From an uncultured Alistipes sp. (GTDB lineage Bacteria > Bacteroidota > Bacteroidia > Bacteroidales > Rikenellaceae), in assembly GCA_944321945.1 (NCBI GenBank), contig CALUNE010000008.1, positions 1 through 64,000 of the forward strand: a stretch of 64,000 nucleotides of DNA, written 5' to 3'. The first letter of the stretch is position 1; each line of letters begins with the position of its first letter. The position numbers were made by a program, and so were the translations under genes. Shown one piece after another: positions 1-10,413 of the stretch. The notes under the pieces are model-generated. The model saw nothing but the letters and a program-made list of their open reading frames with translations. It had not been told where the DNA came from and made no database searches.

Positions 1-1922
1 GGCATGGCGCCCGAATCGAACCAGACGTCGATCAGGTCGGGTTCGCGGCGCATCGGCTCGCCCTTCGACGAGACGAGCACGATCGAATCGACGTAGGGGC
101 GGTGCAGGTCGATGTTTTTCGTGGAGTAGTTCTCCTTCGACATGTCGCCGACCTTGAAATTCTTGTAGGGGTTCTCCTTCATCACGCCGGCGGCGATCGC
201 TTTGTCGATCTCCTGCATCAGCTCCTCGATCGAACCGATGCACTTCAGTTCCGAGCGGTCCTCGGTGGCCCAGATCGGGAGCGGCGTGCCCCAGAAGCGC
301 GAACGCGAGAGGTTCCAGTCGTTGAGGTTTTCGAGCCACTTTCCGAAGCGGCCCGTACCGGTCGATTCGGGTTTCCAGCGGATCGTGCGGTTGAGTTCGA
401 TCATGCGCTCCTTGCAGGCTGTCGTGCGGATGAACCACGAATCGAGCGGGTAGTAGAGCACGGGTTTGTCCGTCCGCCAGCAGTGGGGATAGTTGTGGAC
501 GTGCTTTTCGATCTTGAAGGCCAGTCCGGCGGCCTTCATCTTCATGCAGATGTAGATGTCGAGCGACTCGGCGGCCTGGGCGGCCTTTTCGTCATACTTG
601 CCGTCGACGGTGAACTGCGGGTCGTAGGCATTCTTGACCCAGCGGCCCTCATACTCCTTGTAGGTGTCGACGTCGATGCATTCGCGGACGAACCGCTCGT
701 CCAGTTCGCTCATCAGATAGAACTTGCCCGTCAGGTCGACCATCGGGCGGGTTTCGCCCTTCCGGTTGATCATGAAGAGCGAGGGGATTCCGGCGGCACG
801 GGCCACGAAGGCGTCGTCGGCACCGAACGTCGGGGCGATGTGGACGATACCCGTACCGTCCTCCGTGGTGACGTAGTCACCTGCAATGACGCGGAAGGCC
901 TTCTGCGAGGCATCCTTCCAGTTGCCCGCTTCGTCCATCTCGACGGGCTTGACCCACGGCAGCAGTTGTTCGTACTGCATGCCGACCAGTTCGGGGCCCT
1001 TCCACTCGCCGACCACCTCGTAGGGGATCAGCTTGTCACCGGGCTTGTACTCGTCCAGCGCCACTCCTTCGGCCTTCTTGTTGAAGTGGGCGTTGAGCAG
1101 CGCCTTGGCCACCACGGCGGTCATCTTTTCGCCGGTGTAGGGGTTGTAGCTGCGCACGGCGACGTAGTCGATTTTCGGGCCGACGCAGAGGGCCGTATTC
1201 GAGGGCAGGGTCCACGGTGTGGTGGTCCAGGCCAGGAAGACGGGCGTGCCCCAGCCCTCCATTTCGGGTTTGGGGTTGCGGATGCGGAACTGGGCCACGA
1301 CCGTCGTATCCTTCACGTCGCGGTAGCATCCGGGCTGGTTCAGCTCGTGGGTCGAGAGGCCGGTTCCGGCGGCGGGCGAGTAGGGCTGAATGGTGTAGCC
1401 CTTGTAGAGCAGTCCCTTGTTGTAGAGCTGCTTCAGCAGCCACCACAGCGACTCGATGTACTTGTTGTCGTAGGTGATGTAGGGGTCGTCCATGTTGACC
1501 CAGTATCCCATCTTGCGGGTGAGGTTCTCCCACACGCCGGTAAACTCCATGACGGCCTTGCGGCAGGTGCGGTTGTACTCCTCGATGGAGATTTTCTTGC
1601 CGATATCCTCCTTGGTGATTCCGAGTTTCTTCTCGACGCCCAGTTCGACGGGCAGACCGTGGGTGTCCCATCCGGCCTTGCGGTGGACGAGATAACCCTG
1701 TTGGGTTTTGTAGCGGCAGAAGACGTCTTTGATGGTACGGGCCATGACGTGGTGGATGCCGGGCATTCCGTTGGCCGAGGGGGGACCTTCGTAGAAGACG
1801 AACGTCGGGTGGCCCTCACGGGTTTCGATGCTTTTGTGGAACGTGTCGTTGGCATCCCATTCGCCAAGCACGTCGGCGGCGGTTGCGGCCAGGTCGAGGC
1901 CTTTGTACTCCTTGAATTTCAT
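1..1922 (-). CDS. ileS: Isoleucyl-tRNA synthetase, 5' part (gene runs off the left edge)
   Basis: Class I aminoacyl-tRNA synthetase that charges tRNA-Ile in the cytoplasm. About 640 codons are present; the C-terminal part, including the KMSKS loop and anticodon-binding domain, lies outside the window. The N-terminus begins MKFKEYKGLDL, and the class I signature is seen as SANGMPGIHH (HIGH motif) near residue 50-60. The editing (CP1) domain follows, with the TWTLPSNTA segment. The reading frame is open throughout. The ATG at 1920-1922 is chosen because a TAnnTTTG promoter element lies about 42 bp upstream. The ABC exporter gene ends 178 bp upstream on the same strand. Confidence 0.95.
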   Translation of the reverse strand, partial: MKFKEYKGLDLAATAADVLGEWDANDTFHKSIETREGHPTFVFYEGPPSANGMPGIHHVMARTIKDVFCRYKTQQGYLVHRKAGWDTHGLPVELGVEKKLGITKEDIGKKISIEEYNRTCRKAVMEFTGVWENLTRKMGYWVNMDDPYITYDNKYIESLWWLLKQLYNKGLLYKGYTIQPYSPAAGTGLSTHELNQPGCYRDVKDTTVVAQFRIRNPKPEMEGWGTPVFLAWTTTPWTLPSNTALCVGPKIDYVAVRSYNPYTGEKMTAVVAKALLNAHFNKKAEGVALDEYKPGDKLIPYEVVGEWKGPELVGMQYEQLLPWVKPVEMDEAGNWKDASQKAFRVIAGDYVTTEDGTGIVHIAPTFGADDAFVARAAGIPSLFMINRKGETRPMVDLTGKFYLMSELDERFVRECIDVDTYKEYEGRWVKNAYDPQFTVDGKYDEKAAQAAESLDIYICMKMKAAGLAFKIEKHVHNYPHCWRTDKPVLYYPLDSWFIRTTACKERMIELNRTIRWKPESTGTGRFGKWLENLNDWNLSRSRFWGTPLPIWATEDRSELKCIGSIEELMQEIDKAIAAGVMKENPYKNFKVGDMSKENYSTKNIDLHRPYVDSIVLVSSKGEPMRREPDLIDVWFDSGAM

Positions 1923-1963
1923 ATCGACAGGCAAAAAATTTCGTTTCTTTTTCTGACAGTTGG

Positions 1964-1971
1964 CAAAGATA
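1964..1971 (-). promoter_or_regulatory. Predicted -7 element for ileS
   Basis: On the minus strand this reads TATCTTTG, matching the Bacteroidota primary sigma -7 consensus TAnnTTTG. It predicts a leader of roughly 35 nt before the ileS ATG. Confidence 0.6.
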
Positions 1972-2038
1972 GTAAAAAGATTGCAAAACGCCGCAATCTT
2001 CCCCGAATTCCGTCATTTGCCGTCGGGCGGAATACGAA

Positions 2039-2073
2039 TCCGGGCCTCTCTCCTTCATGGAAAGAGGCCCGGA
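2039..2073 (-). terminator. Hairpin downstream of the ABC exporter gene
   Basis: An 11-bp inverted repeat (2039-2049 with 2063-2073) lies 27 bp past the stop codon of the ABC exporter. The T-tract is poor, so it may be a weak or Rho-assisted terminator. Confidence 0.45.
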
Positions 2074-2099
2074 CGATGGGGTTGAGGAGCGGTCGGCGA

Positions 2100-3929
2100 T
2101 CAGTCGAAGGATTGCATTTCGATCAGTTTGGCATAGATTCCGTTGCGCTCCATCAGTTCGGCATGGGTGCCCTGTTCGGCGATCCGGCCGTGGTCGATGA
2201 CGATGATCTGGTCGGCGTTGTGGATCGTCGACAGACGGTGGGCGATGACCACCGACGTACGCCCCTTGAGCAGGTTGTTCAGCGCATCCTGGACGAGTTT
2301 TTCGCTCTCGGTGTCGAGGGCCGAGGTGGCCTCGTCTAAGATCAGGATGTCGGGGTTCTTCAGTACGGCGCGGGCGATCGAGAGGCGCTGGCGCTGACCG
2401 CCGGAGAGTTTCACGCCGCGGTCGCCGATGTTGGTGTCGTAGCCCTCGGGGCATTCGCGGATGAAGTCGTCGGCGTTGGCCACGCGGGCGGCTTCGACCA
2501 CCTCTTCGGGCGAGGCGCCGCGGCGGCCCATGGCGATGTTGTGTTCGATGGTGTCGTTGAAGAGGACGGTATCCTGCGCCACGACGCTCATGTGGGCGCG
2601 GATGCTCTCCTGCGAGTAGTCGCGCAGCGAGACGCCGTCGATCAGGATGTCGCCCGCCGTCGGGTCGTAGAAGCGCGGCAGCAGTTCGCTCAGCGTCGAC
2701 TTTCCGCCGCCCGAGGGGCCTACCAGTGCGACGGTCTGGCCGTGGCGGATTTCGAACGAGATGCCGTCGATCACCTCGCGCGAGCCGTCGTAGGAGAAGT
2801 GGACGTTGCGGAATTCGATGCGATCCTTCAGACCGGTGAATTCGCGGGCGTCGGGCTTGTCCTGGATTTCGGGTTTGGAATCGATGATCGAGAAGATGCG
2901 TTCGCCGGCGGCGATACCCTGGTTGATGTTGGCGAACTGGTCGATGAAGGTTCTGACCGGGCGGGTGATCTGCGAGAAGATGGCCACGAAGGCGATGAAG
3001 CCTCCGGGGTCGAGCGATCCGGCGGCCACGAGCGAGCCTCCGAAGACGAGGATCACGCCGACGGCCGTGATGCCGAGGAATTCGCTCATCGGCGAGGCCA
3101 GCTGCTGCCGGCGGGCCATCGAGAGGGTCAACCGGGCGAGGTCCTCGCTGATGTCGTAGTATTTCTGTTTGATGTAGTCGGTGGCGTTGTAGCTCTTGAT
3201 GACCTTGATGCCGGAGAGGGATTCGTCGAGCGTGGCGACCATTTCGCCCATGCGCTGCTGGTTGGTGCGGGCCGGGTGGCGGAGTTTCTTGACGATGTTG
3301 CCGATCAGCAGCGCCACGATCGGCAGGAAAAGCACCGAGAAGACGGCCAGTTCCCACGAGATGGCGATCATCATGACGATGTATCCGATGATCAGGAACG
3401 GTTCGCGGAACGAGACCTGCAGGGTGTTGGTGATGCAGAACTGTACGACGCCGACGTCGGAGGTGATTTTCGAGATGATGTCGCCCTTGCGCTGGTCGGA
3501 GAAGTAGCCGACGTTCATGTCCATGACGCGGGAGAACATCTCGTTGCGCATCTTCTGGAGCGTGCGGGTGCGCATGTTCTCCATGGTCCAGGCGCCGAGG
3601 TAACGGAAGAGGTTGCTCAGGAAGCTGATGATGATGGCGATGACGGCCAGCAGCAGCAGGACGTTCTGACGGTCGTACTCCTGGAAGAGGTGCGAGTAGG
3701 TGAAGTTGAAGAGCGTGGTCAGATACTCCTGGTTGAACTCTACGGGGGGCAGCTTGTCGACGTATTCGAACGAGTAGTTGGCGTCGAACATCGTGTTCAG
3801 GATCGGGATGATCAGCATGAACGTGAGCGAGTTGAACAGCGCGTAGAGGAGCGAGTAGAAGAAGTAGGGAATCGCGTATTTCTTGATCGGGCGGGCGAAG
3901 CCCAACAACCGCATGTAGGTCTTGAACAT
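2100..3929 (-). CDS. ABC exporter, fused permease and ATPase (MsbA-like)
   Basis: Inner-membrane half-transporter of the ABC exporter (type IV) superfamily, 609 aa, expected to work as a homodimer. Roughly residues 1-320 form the six-helix membrane domain, followed by a nucleotide-binding domain with Walker A GPSGGGKST (near residue 400), signature LSGGQRQRLS (near 510), Walker B ILILDEATSALD and the H-loop in VIAHRLSTI. This architecture is shared by lipid A/lipid flippases (MsbA) and drug exporters, and the sequence does not settle the substrate. Lipid genes lie elsewhere in the window, but nothing adjacent is informative. It starts at the ATG 3927-3929. Confidence 0.88.
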   Translation of the reverse strand: MFKTYMRLLGFARPIKKYAIPYFFYSLLYALFNSLTFMLIIPILNTMFDANYSFEYVDKLPPVEFNQEYLTTLFNFTYSHLFQEYDRQNVLLLLAVIAIIISFLSNLFRYLGAWTMENMRTRTLQKMRNEMFSRVMDMNVGYFSDQRKGDIISKITSDVGVVQFCITNTLQVSFREPFLIIGYIVMMIAISWELAVFSVLFLPIVALLIGNIVKKLRHPARTNQQRMGEMVATLDESLSGIKVIKSYNATDYIKQKYYDISEDLARLTLSMARRQQLASPMSEFLGITAVGVILVFGGSLVAAGSLDPGGFIAFVAIFSQITRPVRTFIDQFANINQGIAAGERIFSIIDSKPEIQDKPDAREFTGLKDRIEFRNVHFSYDGSREVIDGISFEIRHGQTVALVGPSGGGKSTLSELLPRFYDPTAGDILIDGVSLRDYSQESIRAHMSVVAQDTVLFNDTIEHNIAMGRRGASPEEVVEAARVANADDFIRECPEGYDTNIGDRGVKLSGGQRQRLSIARAVLKNPDILILDEATSALDTESEKLVQDALNNLLKGRTSVVIAHRLSTIHNADQIIVIDHGRIAEQGTHAELMERNGIYAKLIEMQSFD

Positions 3930-4051
3930 TCCGTAATGTTTGGAGGTTGCGCAATTTCACGCCGCAGGGAAGTCATCCGATCCGTAGGGGTGGAGCCGAT
4001 CCTGGGCAGGTCGGCGGGTGGGGACGGTCCCGGGCGGAAAACAATTTCGCG

Positions 4052-4059
4052 CAAATATA
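4052..4059 (-). promoter_or_regulatory. Possible -7 element for the ABC exporter
   Basis: The minus strand reads TATATTTG, a match to TAnnTTTG, inside an A/T-rich patch. It implies a long leader of about 120 nt. Confidence 0.4.
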
Positions 4060-4279
4060 AGCATAATTGCCCGAAAAGCGAAAAATGCACGAAAAATCGG
4101 GTAATTATCGGGCAAAAACGACGATCTGAAGGATGGTTGGCCAAGCCTTGTGCGGGGGTGTCTTGCGAGGACGGTGTTTTGGCGGGTTGTTCGATCCGGG
4201 CTTCGGGTTGTGGCGACCGGCAACATCTGTACGGGGCAGGGCGGGATCCGTCGGCGGCGATGTCCCGGTTGTCATTGAC

Positions 4280-4458
4280 GTTTCGGCCCGGCGGCGGTGT
4301 TCCGGCCGGCGGCGGTGTTCCGGCCGGCGGCGGTATTTTGGCCGGCGGCGGTATTTTGGCCGGCGGCGGTATTTTGGTCGGCGGCGGTATTTTGGTCGGC
4401 GGCGGTATTTTGGTCGGCGGCGGTATTTTGGTCGGCGGCGGTGTTTCGGCCGGCGGCG
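4280..4458. repeat. 18-bp minisatellite, nine in-phase copies plus one degenerate copy
   Basis: Nine head-to-tail 18-bp units run from 4297 to 4458, preceded by a degenerate copy at 4280-4296. The unit drifts from gtgttccggccggcggcg through gtattttggccggcggcg to gtattttggtcggcggcg and back, which shows recent expansion of the central form. The array is in the 575-bp gap between the rnhA 3' end and the ABC exporter. The rest of that gap (3930-4279 and 4459-4504) holds only the promoter element noted separately. The unit is six codons long and the array is open on the plus strand, so it creates long spurious ORFs. Confidence 0.95.
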
Positions 4459-4504
4459 ATGGGGCGTTGGATGGGGCGTCGGCTCTCCCTCCCTCCGGGT
4501 CGGG

Positions 4505-4963
4505 TTATTCGGGCTGGTAGCCTTCGTCCTCCGCCCAGTGGATGCGGTCGTTGGCGGCGGCTACGGCCAGCTGGTCACAGCGGTTGTTCTCGACCGTCTC
4601 GGCGTGGCCCTTGACCCAGACGAAACGGACGTTGTGGCAGCGGTAGATCCGCAGAAAGCGCATCCACAGATCGGGATTCTTCTTGCCGGCAAACCCCTTG
4701 CGGACCCATCCGAAGACCCACCCCTTCGTGACGGCGTCGACGACGTATTTCGAATCGGAGTAGATGACCACGTCGGCGCCCTGGACCTTGAGCGCTTCGA
4801 GGGCGACGCATACGGCCATGAGTTCCATGCGGTTGTTGGTCGTAAGGCGGAACCCCCGGGAGAGTTCCTTGCGGTGGGGGCCCGAGAGGAGGACGATGCC
4901 GTAGCCTCCGGGGCCGGGATTGCCGAGGGACGAGCCGTCGGTATAGATCGTGATGGATGGCAT
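4505..4963 (-). CDS. rnhA: Ribonuclease HI
   Basis: Cytoplasmic endonuclease that cleaves the RNA strand of RNA-DNA hybrids, removing primers and R-loops. The protein is 152 aa, the usual size of bacterial RNase HI. The catalytic acidic residues are visible in order: TDGSSLGNPG (Asp), RMELMA (Glu), YSDSKYV (Asp) and, near the C-terminus, NNRCDQLA (Asp). The handle region with basic residues (GWVRKGFAGKKN) is present. It sits alone between the valS terminator hairpin and an 18-bp minisatellite. The ATG at 4961-4963 gives the canonical N-terminus MPSITIYTDGS. Confidence 0.95.
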   Translation of the reverse strand: MPSITIYTDGSSLGNPGPGGYGIVLLSGPHRKELSRGFRLTTNNRMELMAVCVALEALKVQGADVVIYSDSKYVVDAVTKGWVFGWVRKGFAGKKNPDLWMRFLRIYRCHNVRFVWVKGHAETVENNRCDQLAVAAANDRIHWAEDEGYQPE

Positions 4964-5130
4964 GCTTCGCGTGGTGCGGTTGTACGGTTTCGGGTGTTAC
5001 GTGTCGGGGTCCGAGTGGCCCGGGTGTGCGGCAGCCCCCTCTGCTGGCCCGGGTCGTACGGCACTCGGCCTGACCCGGATTCGGGAGGGCGCGATTGTGC
5101 GGGGGCCGAATCCCGTGTTGCCCGGGTGCA

Positions 5131-5161
5131 ACAGGCCCCCGTCGCGAAGGCGGGGGTCTGT
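5131..5161 (-). terminator. Hairpin downstream of valS
   Basis: An 11-bp stem (5131-5141 with 5151-5161, one G-T pair) and 9-nt loop lie about 70 bp past the valS stop codon. There is no long T-tract, so termination strength is uncertain. Confidence 0.5.
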
Positions 5162-5229
5162 TCGGGCGATTGGTCGGATGCCGGCGGGGCTTTCGGCTGG
5201 GGCCGGGCCTCGCTTCCGGCCCGTGAGGG

Positions 5230-7857
5230 CTACTTCAGAGCGGCGAGCTGCTCCTTGAGCGCGGCGATCTTGGCCTCGGCATCGGCCTGCTTGGCGCGTT
5301 CGTTGGCCACGACCTTCTCGGGAGCCGACTGCACGAAGCGTTCGTTCGAGAGTTTCTTCATCACCGAGGCGAGGAATCCCTCGTAGTATTTCAGGTCGTC
5401 GGAGAGTTTCTTGATCTCGGCGGCGGTATCGATCTTGCCGGCCAGCGGCACGAAGTACTGCGTCGTCTTGACCAGGAAGGCGGCGGCCGTCGGATCCTTC
5501 TCCGTGACGGTCTCGATCGAGGAGAGGTTGGCCATCTTCATCACCACGGGGGCGAACTCCGCGGGGTAGTTTTCGTCGACGATGACATGCAGTGCGAGGG
5601 CCTCCTTCTGTGCCAGGTTCTTCTGGTTGCGGACGTTGCGCACCGAGGTGATGATCTCCTTCACCAGTTCGAAGCGGGCCAGCATCGCCTCGTCGACCTC
5701 GCCGGCCTGGGGCATCTGCGCCACGCAGATCGATTCGCCGTCGCGGCGCGGGGCGAGGGCCTGCCAGATCTCCTCGGTGACGAACGGCATGAAGGGGTGC
5801 AGCACGCGCATCAGCGCATCGAAATAGCCCTTCGTGGCCTCGAGCGTCTGAGCGTCGATCGGCTGTCCGTAGGCGGGTTTGACCATCTCGAGGTAGAGGC
5901 TCGAGAAGTCGTCCCAGAAGAGGCGGTAGACCTCCTTGAAGGCCTCCGAGATGCGGTACGAGCCGAAGTCCTCGTCGATCTGGCGGAGCGAGCGCGAGAG
6001 GGCCTCCCGGAACCAGGCGACGGCCAGACGGTTGTTTTCGCTCTGCTGTGCGGCGGCATCCACGGCCCAGCCGTTGACCAGCCGGTAGGCATTCCAGATC
6101 TTGTTGCCGAAGTTGCGGCCCTGTTCGCAGAGCGCCTCGTCGAACATCACGTCGTTGCCGGCCGACGAGCTGATGAGCATCGCCATGCGGACGCCGTCGG
6201 CGCCGTACTGGGCGATCAGGTCGAGCGGATCGGGCGAGTTGCCCAACTGCTTGGACATCTTGCGGCCGATCTTGTCGCGGACGATACCCGTGAAGTAGAC
6301 GTTGGCGAAGGGTTTGTTGTGGCGGTATTCATACCCGGCCATGATCATGCGGGCGACCCAGAAGAAGATGATGTCGGGGCCGGTGACCAGATCGTTGGTA
6401 GGGTAGTAGTATTCGATTTCGGGGTTGTGGGGGTTGCGGATTCCGTCGAAGACCGAGATGGGCCAGAGCCACGACGAGAACCACGTGTCGAGCACATCCT
6501 CGTCCTGGCGCAGATCGGCGAGCTGCAGCGACGCATCGCCGCTCTTCGTGCGGGCCTTCTCGAGGGCCTCTTCGGGCGTCGGGGCGACGACGAATCCGCC
6601 CTTGGGCAGGTACCACGCCGGGATGCGCTGTCCCCACCACAGCTGACGCGAGATGCACCAGTCCTTGATGTTCTCCATCCAGTAGCGGTAGGTGTTCTTG
6701 TACTTCTCGGGCACGAAGCGGATCTCATCCTCCAGGACGGCCTTCGTGGCGGGTTCGGCCAGCTCCTTCATCGAGAGGAACCACTGCATCGAGAGCTTCG
6801 GTTCGATGGCCACGCCCGTACGCTCCGAGTAGCCGACGTTGTTGGTGTAGGCCTCGACCTTCTCGAGCAGACCGGCGGCATCGAGATCGCCCTCGATCCG
6901 GCGGCGCACGTCGAAGCGGTCCATGCCGACATACAGGCCGACCTTGTCGTTGATCGTGCCGTCGTCGTTGAAGATGTCGATGGTCTCCAGACCGTATTTT
7001 TCACCGAGCATGTAGTCGTTCACGTCGTGGGCCGGGGTGACCTTCAGGGCGCCCGTACCGAACTCGATGTCGACGTACGTGTCGCGGATGACGGGGATCG
7101 AGCGGCCGACCAGCGGCACGATGACGCGGGCATCGGCGGGCAGATCCTGGTAACGCGGGTCATCGGGGTTGACGCACAGGGCCGTATCGCCGAGAATGGT
7201 CTCGGGGCGGGTCGTGGCGACGACGATCGTGCGGTCGGAGCCCTCGACCCGGTAGCGCAGGTAGTAGAGTTTTCCGTGCGACTCCTTGAAGACGACCTCC
7301 TCGTCCGAGAGGGCGGTCTGCGCGGCGGGGTCCCAGTTGACCATGCGCACGCCGCGGTAGATCTTGCCCTTGTCGTAGAGGTCGCAGAAGACGCGCAGTA
7401 CGCCTTCCGTGCGGATGTCGTCCATCGTGAAGCAGGTGCGGTCCCAGTCGCACGAGGCGCCGAGCTTGCGCAGCTGCTGGAGGATCACGCCGCCGTACTT
7501 CTCCTTCCACTCCCAGGCGTAGCGGAGAAACTCCTCGCGCGTGAGCGAGGACTTTTCGATTCCCTTTTCGCGGAGCATGGCGACGACCTTGGCCTCCGTG
7601 GCGATCGAGGCGTGGTCCATGCCGGGGACCCAGCAGGCGTTGCGGCCCGACATGCGGGCGCGGCGCACCAGCACGTCCTGCAGCGTGTTGTTGAGCATGT
7701 GACCCATGTGGAGCATGCCGGTGACATTGGGGGGCGGAATGACGATCGTATAGGGTTGCCGCTTGTCGGGCTCCGAGTGGAAGAGCTTGTGTTCGATCCA
7801 GTAGTCGTACCATTTGGATTCGATCTGCTGGGGGGCGTATTTGTCAGCGATTTGCAT
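5230..7857 (-). CDS. valS: Valyl-tRNA synthetase
   Basis: Class I synthetase charging tRNA-Val, 875 aa and complete. The HIGH motif appears as [11 protein letters not shown] (about residue 45-55), and the second signature as KMSKQLGNS, where the usual KMSKS Ser is Gln; I recall this as common in Bacteroidota ValS. The editing domain has [12 protein letters not shown]. The C-terminus is a coiled-coil arm rich in Lys, Glu and Ala ([12 protein letters not shown] and onward), which is specific to ValS. It is divergent from lon, with a 117-bp intergenic region carrying back-to-back promoter elements. Confidence 0.97.
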   Translation of the reverse strand: MQIADKYAPQQIESKWYDYWIEHKLFHSEPDKRQPYTIVIPPPNVTGMLHMGHMLNNTLQDVLVRRARMSGRNACWVPGMDHASIATEAKVVAMLREKGIEKSSLTREEFLRYAWEWKEKYGGVILQQLRKLGASCDWDRTCFTMDDIRTEGVLRVFCDLYDKGKIYRGVRMVNWDPAAQTALSDEEVVFKESHGKLYYLRYRVEGSDRTIVVATTRPETILGDTALCVNPDDPRYQDLPADARVIVPLVGRSIPVIRDTYVDIEFGTGALKVTPAHDVNDYMLGEKYGLETIDIFNDDGTINDKVGLYVGMDRFDVRRRIEGDLDAAGLLEKVEAYTNNVGYSERTGVAIEPKLSMQWFLSMKELAEPATKAVLEDEIRFVPEKYKNTYRYWMENIKDWCISRQLWWGQRIPAWYLPKGGFVVAPTPEEALEKARTKSGDASLQLADLRQDEDVLDTWFSSWLWPISVFDGIRNPHNPEIEYYYPTNDLVTGPDIIFFWVARMIMAGYEYRHNKPFANVYFTGIVRDKIGRKMSKQLGNSPDPLDLIAQYGADGVRMAMLISSSAGNDVMFDEALCEQGRNFGNKIWNAYRLVNGWAVDAAAQQSENNRLAVAWFREALSRSLRQIDEDFGSYRISEAFKEVYRLFWDDFSSLYLEMVKPAYGQPIDAQTLEATKGYFDALMRVLHPFMPFVTEEIWQALAPRRDGESICVAQMPQAGEVDEAMLARFELVKEIITSVRNVRNQKNLAQKEALALHVIVDENYPAEFAPVVMKMANLSSIETVTEKDPTAAAFLVKTTQYFVPLAGKIDTAAEIKKLSDDLKYYEGFLASVMKKLSNERFVQSAPEKVVANERAKQADAEAKIAALKEQLAALK

Positions 7858-7892
7858 GGCTCGTAGGAGATTAAACGTTATTTCTGAAGTCG

Positions 7893-7900
7893 CAAAGTTA
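7893..7900 (-). promoter_or_regulatory. Predicted -7 element for valS
   Basis: The minus strand reads TAACTTTG (TAnnTTTG consensus), 36 bp from the valS ATG. It lies back to back with the lon element 44 bp away. Confidence 0.6.
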
Positions 7901-7943
7901 TTAACATTCTGTCAAAGATGAAATAAAATCTGCGAAAAAACGT

Positions 7944-7951
7944 TACCTTTG
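7944..7951 (+). promoter_or_regulatory. Predicted -7 element for lon
   Basis: TACCTTTG matches TAnnTTTG and lies 23 bp before the lon ATG. No heat-shock operator (CIRCE-like) was seen in the short leader. Confidence 0.6.
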
Positions 7952-7974
7952 CGAATTGTATATAGGAATATAGT

Positions 7975-10407
7975 ATGAACAAAAAAGATAAGATTGAAAA
8001 TGTGGAAGTGGACGATGTGAACCTCGTCCCCGAACTTCTTGACGGCAAACACCGCGTGATCCCTATCGTCACGGGCGGTGACGAACCGGTCGAGGAGGTT
8101 GAAGTCCCGGAGATCCTGCCGATTCTGACCCTGCGTTCGTCGGTGCTGTTCCCGGGCGCCATCACCCCCATCACGGTGGGGCGTGACAAGAGCATCTCGC
8201 TGGTGCGCGCCGTGAATGCCGAGGGCGGTATGCTGGGCGCCGTGCTGCAGCGTGAAAGCGAGGTCGAGGATCCCGCACCCGACGACATGTACAAGGTCGG
8301 AACGGCCGCGCGGATCATCAAGATCCTCGAGATGCCCAACGGCAACCTGACGGTGATACTCAACGGTCTGGAGAAGATCGAAATCACGGAATATATCTCC
8401 ACGGAGCCCTATTTCAAGGCCCGTGTGGTGGCGCTGCGCGACTCGACGCCCGATCTGAAGAGCATCGAGTTCGAGGCCCTGGTGGACTCGATCCGCGACG
8501 TGGCGCTCAACATCATCAACGTTTCGCCCTCGATGCCCAAGGAGGCGGCCTTCGCCATCAAGAACATCGACTCGAAACGCGGCATCATCAACTTCATCTG
8601 CTCGAACATGGAGCTCACGGACGAAGACCGGCAGTCGCTGCTCGAGGCGCCCGGCCTGCTGGCCCGTGCGCGCAAACTGCTCGAGATCCTGATCCGCGAA
8701 CAGCAGCTGGCCGAGTTGAAGAGCCAGATCCAGGAGCGCGTCAAGCAGGAGATCGACAAACAGCAGCGCGACTACTACCTGCAGCAGCAGATGCGCACGA
8801 TCCAGGACGAACTGGGCGACGGCCCCGATGCCGACATCGAGAAGATGCGCGAGGAGGCCAAGAAGAAAAACTGGCCGAAGGAGGTCGCCGAGACCTTCGA
8901 GAAGGAGTTGCAGAAGGTCGAGCGGCTGAATCCCGCCGTGGCGGAGTATTCGGTGCAGATGACCTACCTGCAGCTGCTGCTGGAGCTGCCGTGGAACGAC
9001 GTGACGAAGGACAATCTCGACCTGAAGTGCGCCCGCGAACAGCTGGACCACGACCACTTCGGTCTCGATGAGGTCAAGGAGCGAATCCTCGAACACCTGG
9101 CCGTCATCAAGCTGAAGGGCGATCTGAAGTCCCCGATTCTGTGCCTCTACGGCCCTCCGGGCGTGGGCAAGACGTCGCTGGGCAAGTCGGTGGCCACGGC
9201 CCTGGGCCGCAAGTTCGGCCGCATCTCGCTGGGCGGTCTGCACGACGAGTCGGAGATCCGCGGACACCGCCGCACCTACATCGGCGCCATGCCGGGCCGG
9301 ATCATCCAGACGATCAAACGGTGCGGTTCGTCGAATCCGGTGATCATCCTCGACGAGGTCGACAAGGTGACGGTCTCGAACCACGGCGATCCGTCGAGCG
9401 CCCTGCTCGAGGTGCTCGATCCGGAGCAGAACACCACCTTCCACGACAACTACATCGACATGGAGTATGACCTCTCGAAGGTGCTCTTCATCGTCACGGC
9501 CAACAACGTGGGCAACATCGCTCCGGCGCTGCGCGACCGTATGGAGATGATCAACATCCCGGGCTACCTGATCGAGGAGAAGGTACGCATTGCACAGGAT
9601 CACCTGCTGCCGAAGTTGCGCGAGGCCCACGGCATCCAGGCCGATCAGATGACGATGAGCGACGCGGTGATCGAACAGGTCATCTCGGGCTATACGCGTG
9701 AGGCGGGCGTGCGCTCGCTGGACAAGCATCTGGCGAAGATCGCCCGGGCGCGTGCCAAACAGATCGCCTTCGACGAGGAGTACCGTCCGGAGATCGCGCC
9801 GGAGGATGTCGAGAAGATCCTCGGCATGCCGAAGTTCCTGCGCGAGGAGTACGAGGTGGGCGGCATGACGGGCGTCGTGACGGGTCTGGCCTGGACCGAA
9901 GTGGGGGGTGACATCCTCTACATCGAGTCGTGTCTGACGCCGGGCAAGGGCCGCATCAGCCTGACGGGCAATCTGGGCGACGTGATGAAGGAGTCGGCGA
10001 CGATCGCCCACGAGTGGGTGATGGCCCACTACCGGGAGCTGGGCATCGACCCCAAGATGTTCGAAACGAACGACATCAACATCCACGTGCCGGAGGGTGC
10101 CATCCCGAAGGACGGCCCCTCGGCCGGTATTACGATGGTGACCTCGATCGTCTCGACCTACACGGGCCGCAAGGTGAAGGAGCGCATCGCCATGACGGGC
10201 GAGACGACGCTCCGCGGACGGGTGATGCCCGTGGGCGGCGTCAAGGAGAAGATTCTGGCCGCCAAGCGGGCCGGCATCACGGAGCTGATCCTCTCGGAGG
10301 ACAACCGCAAGGATATTTCGGAGATCAAGGCCGATTACGTCGAGGGGCTGACGTTCCACTATGTGCGTACGAACGACGAGGTGCTGGCGCTGGCCCTGGA
10401 AAAATAG
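7975..10407 (+). CDS. lon: ATP-dependent protease Lon
   Basis: Cytoplasmic AAA+ serine protease that degrades damaged and regulatory proteins, 810 aa. In order it has an N-terminal substrate-binding domain ([15 protein letters not shown]), a coiled-coil segment around residues 240-300, an AAA+ module with Walker A GPPGVGKT (393-400) and Walker [10 protein letters not shown], and the protease domain. The catalytic Ser is S716 in KDGPSAG and the Lys is K757 in GGVKEK. kdsB starts only 6 bp after the stop, so lon heads the Kdo operon. The start at 7975 follows an A/T-rich leader. Confidence 0.98.
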   Translation: MNKKDKIENVEVDDVNLVPELLDGKHRVIPIVTGGDEPVEEVEVPEILPILTLRSSVLFPGAITPITVGRDKSISLVRAVNAEGGMLGAVLQRESEVEDPAPDDMYKVGTAARIIKILEMPNGNLTVILNGLEKIEITEYISTEPYFKARVVALRDSTPDLKSIEFEALVDSIRDVALNIINVSPSMPKEAAFAIKNIDSKRGIINFICSNMELTDEDRQSLLEAPGLLARARKLLEILIREQQLAELKSQIQERVKQEIDKQQRDYYLQQQMRTIQDELGDGPDADIEKMREEAKKKNWPKEVAETFEKELQKVERLNPAVAEYSVQMTYLQLLLELPWNDVTKDNLDLKCAREQLDHDHFGLDEVKERILEHLAVIKLKGDLKSPILCLYGPPGVGKTSLGKSVATALGRKFGRISLGGLHDESEIRGHRRTYIGAMPGRIIQTIKRCGSSNPVIILDEVDKVTVSNHGDPSSALLEVLDPEQNTTFHDNYIDMEYDLSKVLFIVTANNVGNIAPALRDRMEMINIPGYLIEEKVRIAQDHLLPKLREAHGIQADQMTMSDAVIEQVISGYTREAGVRSLDKHLAKIARARAKQIAFDEEYRPEIAPEDVEKILGMPKFLREEYEVGGMTGVVTGLAWTEVGGDILYIESCLTPGKGRISLTGNLGDVMKESATIAHEWVMAHYRELGIDPKMFETNDINIHVPEGAIPKDGPSAGITMVTSIVSTYTGRKVKERIAMTGETTLRGRVMPVGGVKEKILAAKRAGITELILSEDNRKDISEIKADYVEGLTFHYVRTNDEVLALALEK

Positions 10408-10413
10408 AGAACC

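Noticed and set aside
102-2339. Long plus-strand open frame of 745 codons opposite ileS
   Set aside because: It is the antisense shadow of ileS and of the 3' end of the ABC exporter gene. The opposite strand has clear synthetase motifs, and the shadow protein is His/Val/Gly-rich with no recognisable domain. Many similar shadows occur opposite valS, susC, secA and the protease gene because high G+C at third positions suppresses stop codons.
4133-5386. 417-codon plus-strand frame with repeated RRRYFG peptides
   Set aside because: It runs through the 18-bp minisatellite and then antisense to rnhA and valS; the repeat peptide comes from the minisatellite.
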